DNA of 7,042 nt from Sulfurimonas sp. (lineage in GTDB: Bacteria > Campylobacterota > Campylobacteria > Campylobacterales > Sulfurimonadaceae). Made by a program: the position numbers and the translations under genes. Within the stretch, counting starts at the first letter, position 1. Every line of letters starts with the position of its first letter. This document shows, in pieces, positions 6,369 to 7,042 of the stretch. The notes under the pieces were generated by a model. The model did not search any database. It worked only from the letters and a program-made list of their open reading frames with translations, and was not told the DNA's origin. The stretch covers positions 1-7,042 of the forward strand of contig JALSMC010000287.1 in NCBI GenBank assembly GCA_026987995.1. Reading direction: 5' to 3'.

Positions 6369-7042
6369 CCCTCACTTCTCATCTTTCGTACCTCTAAAAA
6401 GTAACTATGCCCTAAGTAGATGATGTAAAATACTGAAGCAAAAAACACTACAAAAGGGATGAGAGAAATTAGATACAGCCCAAGTGTCTTTAAACGCAGA
6501 GTCGTCGCATGAAAGAACTTTATCTTCATGTCCTCTTCCCTTGTACAGATAGTAGACCCCACATCGTATGTCATCATTTTATGAAAAAAGTAATATAGCG
6601 GTAGATTAAACGCGACTATATTTACAAGTGGGATGAAGTAGAGCGGTATGAAGACGATAAACATGATAATCATAGCTAATGCCCATCTAATAGCAAGATA
6701 GAGTGCCTCAGCTATATTTGAATGCCCAATCATCTCCACATCACTATAGTGTCTTCTTTGAATCTCTCGTAAAATCATAGGTGTTAAAAAACCAACGATG
6801 ATAAGTGCTACAAAAATAGAAAGATAGAGTGTTAAAAAACTACCGATAGTATAAACCAAGAAAGTAGCAATCCATGAAGTGATAGCACTACTCATAAGCC
6901 ATCTTATAAGTGCTGTGCCTTCTAGTGTTGCTTCAAAACTATCGGTATGTGGTACACCATTTTGTATAGTAGTTGTAGTAGAACTCACATCCATACTTCC
7001 AAGAGAATCAAGCCCAATTCCAGCCACAACAAAGAATAAAAT
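6365..7042 (-). CDS. EI24/CysZ-like multi-pass membrane protein, N-terminus outside the window
   Basis: The reading frame is open from the last base of the window to TAG at 6365-6367, giving 225 visible residues. The first in-frame candidate start, GTG at 7025-7027, sits in the middle of what reads as a membrane segment (ILFFVVAGIGLDSLG) and has no ribosome binding site, so the true start lies beyond the right edge. Counting from the first visible codon, long hydrophobic stretches lie at about 52-90, 113-150 and 186-210. A polar loop at about 15-40 and a charged one at about 91-105 separate them. The motif LPLYYFFHKMMTYDVGS (about 147-163) resembles the conserved loop of EI24-domain proteins, the family that includes the sulfate permease CysZ. 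Campylobacterota carry a protein of this kind that is usually left uncharacterised, so a sulfate role is not asserted. It converges on the HMA gene with overlapping stops. Confidence 0.8.
   Translation of the reverse strand: MLFFVVAGIGLDSLGSMDVSSTTTTIQNGVPHTDSFEATLEGTALIRWLMSSAITSWIATFLVYTIGSFLTLYLSIFVALIIVGFLTPMILREIQRRHYSDVEMIGHSNIAEALYLAIRWALAMIIMFIVFIPLYFIPLVNIVAFNLPLYYFFHKMMTYDVGSTICTREEDMKIKFFHATTLRLKTLGLYLISLIPFVVFFASVFYIIYLGHSYFLEVRKMRSEG
6607..6615 (+). repeat. YAAACGCGA word, copy 7 (inside EI24-like gene)
   Basis: TAAACGCGA on the plus strand, antisense to the EI24-like gene, where it is read as parts of GTC GCG TTT AAT (Val-Ala-Phe-Asn). Confidence 0.55.

Noticed and set aside
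7025..7027. GTG as the start of the EI24-like gene
   Set aside because: The frame stays open to the window edge, the preceding codons encode a hydrophobic stretch, and no ribosome binding site precedes the GTG, so the gene is better treated as cut by the window edge.

Overview
The window looks like chromosomal DNA of a Campylobacterota (epsilonproteobacterial) bacterium, most likely a Sulfurimonas-like or related lineage. The grounds are AT-rich DNA, tight gene packing, strong TATAAT -10 boxes with no recognisable -35 box, AAGG/GAGGAG ribosome binding sites, and protein sequences that read like Campylobacterota ValRS, UvrD/Rep and EI24 proteins. The lineage call comes from remembered family features, not from a search.

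Layout: 1-220 is an AT-rich intergenic stretch with several inverted repeats and a possible outward (leftward) promoter. A leftward block follows: valyl-tRNA synthetase (valS, 221-2851) and, upstream of it, a GGDEF diguanylate cyclase (2906-3733). A compact divergent promoter region (3734-3820) separates these from a rightward block: a UvrD/Rep-type superfamily 1 helicase (3821-5899) and a small membrane-anchored heavy-metal-associated (HMA) protein (5940-6368). The last gene runs leftward from beyond the right edge (6365-7042), encodes an EI24/CysZ-like multi-pass membrane protein, lacks its N-terminus here, and shares its stop-codon bases with the HMA gene.

The genes do not form one pathway: translation, c-di-GMP signalling, DNA repair or replication, metal handling and a membrane protein sit side by side. 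The two intergenic gaps inside the blocks carry their own -10 boxes, so valS and the HMA gene can each be transcribed independently of the gene upstream.

The most unusual signal crosses gene boundaries. The 9-mer YAAACGCGA occurs seven times on the two strands, about once per kb, in all four protein families other than the GGDEF gene and in different reading frames. Seven of the nine CGCG tetranucleotides in the window lie inside it. That density and codon independence resemble a genome-wide functional word such as a DNA uptake sequence, a Chi-like site or a methylation or segregation motif. A second point of interest is the HMA protein's C-terminal CGAGKCG tail. No CRISPR array, transposase, tRNA or rRNA was seen.
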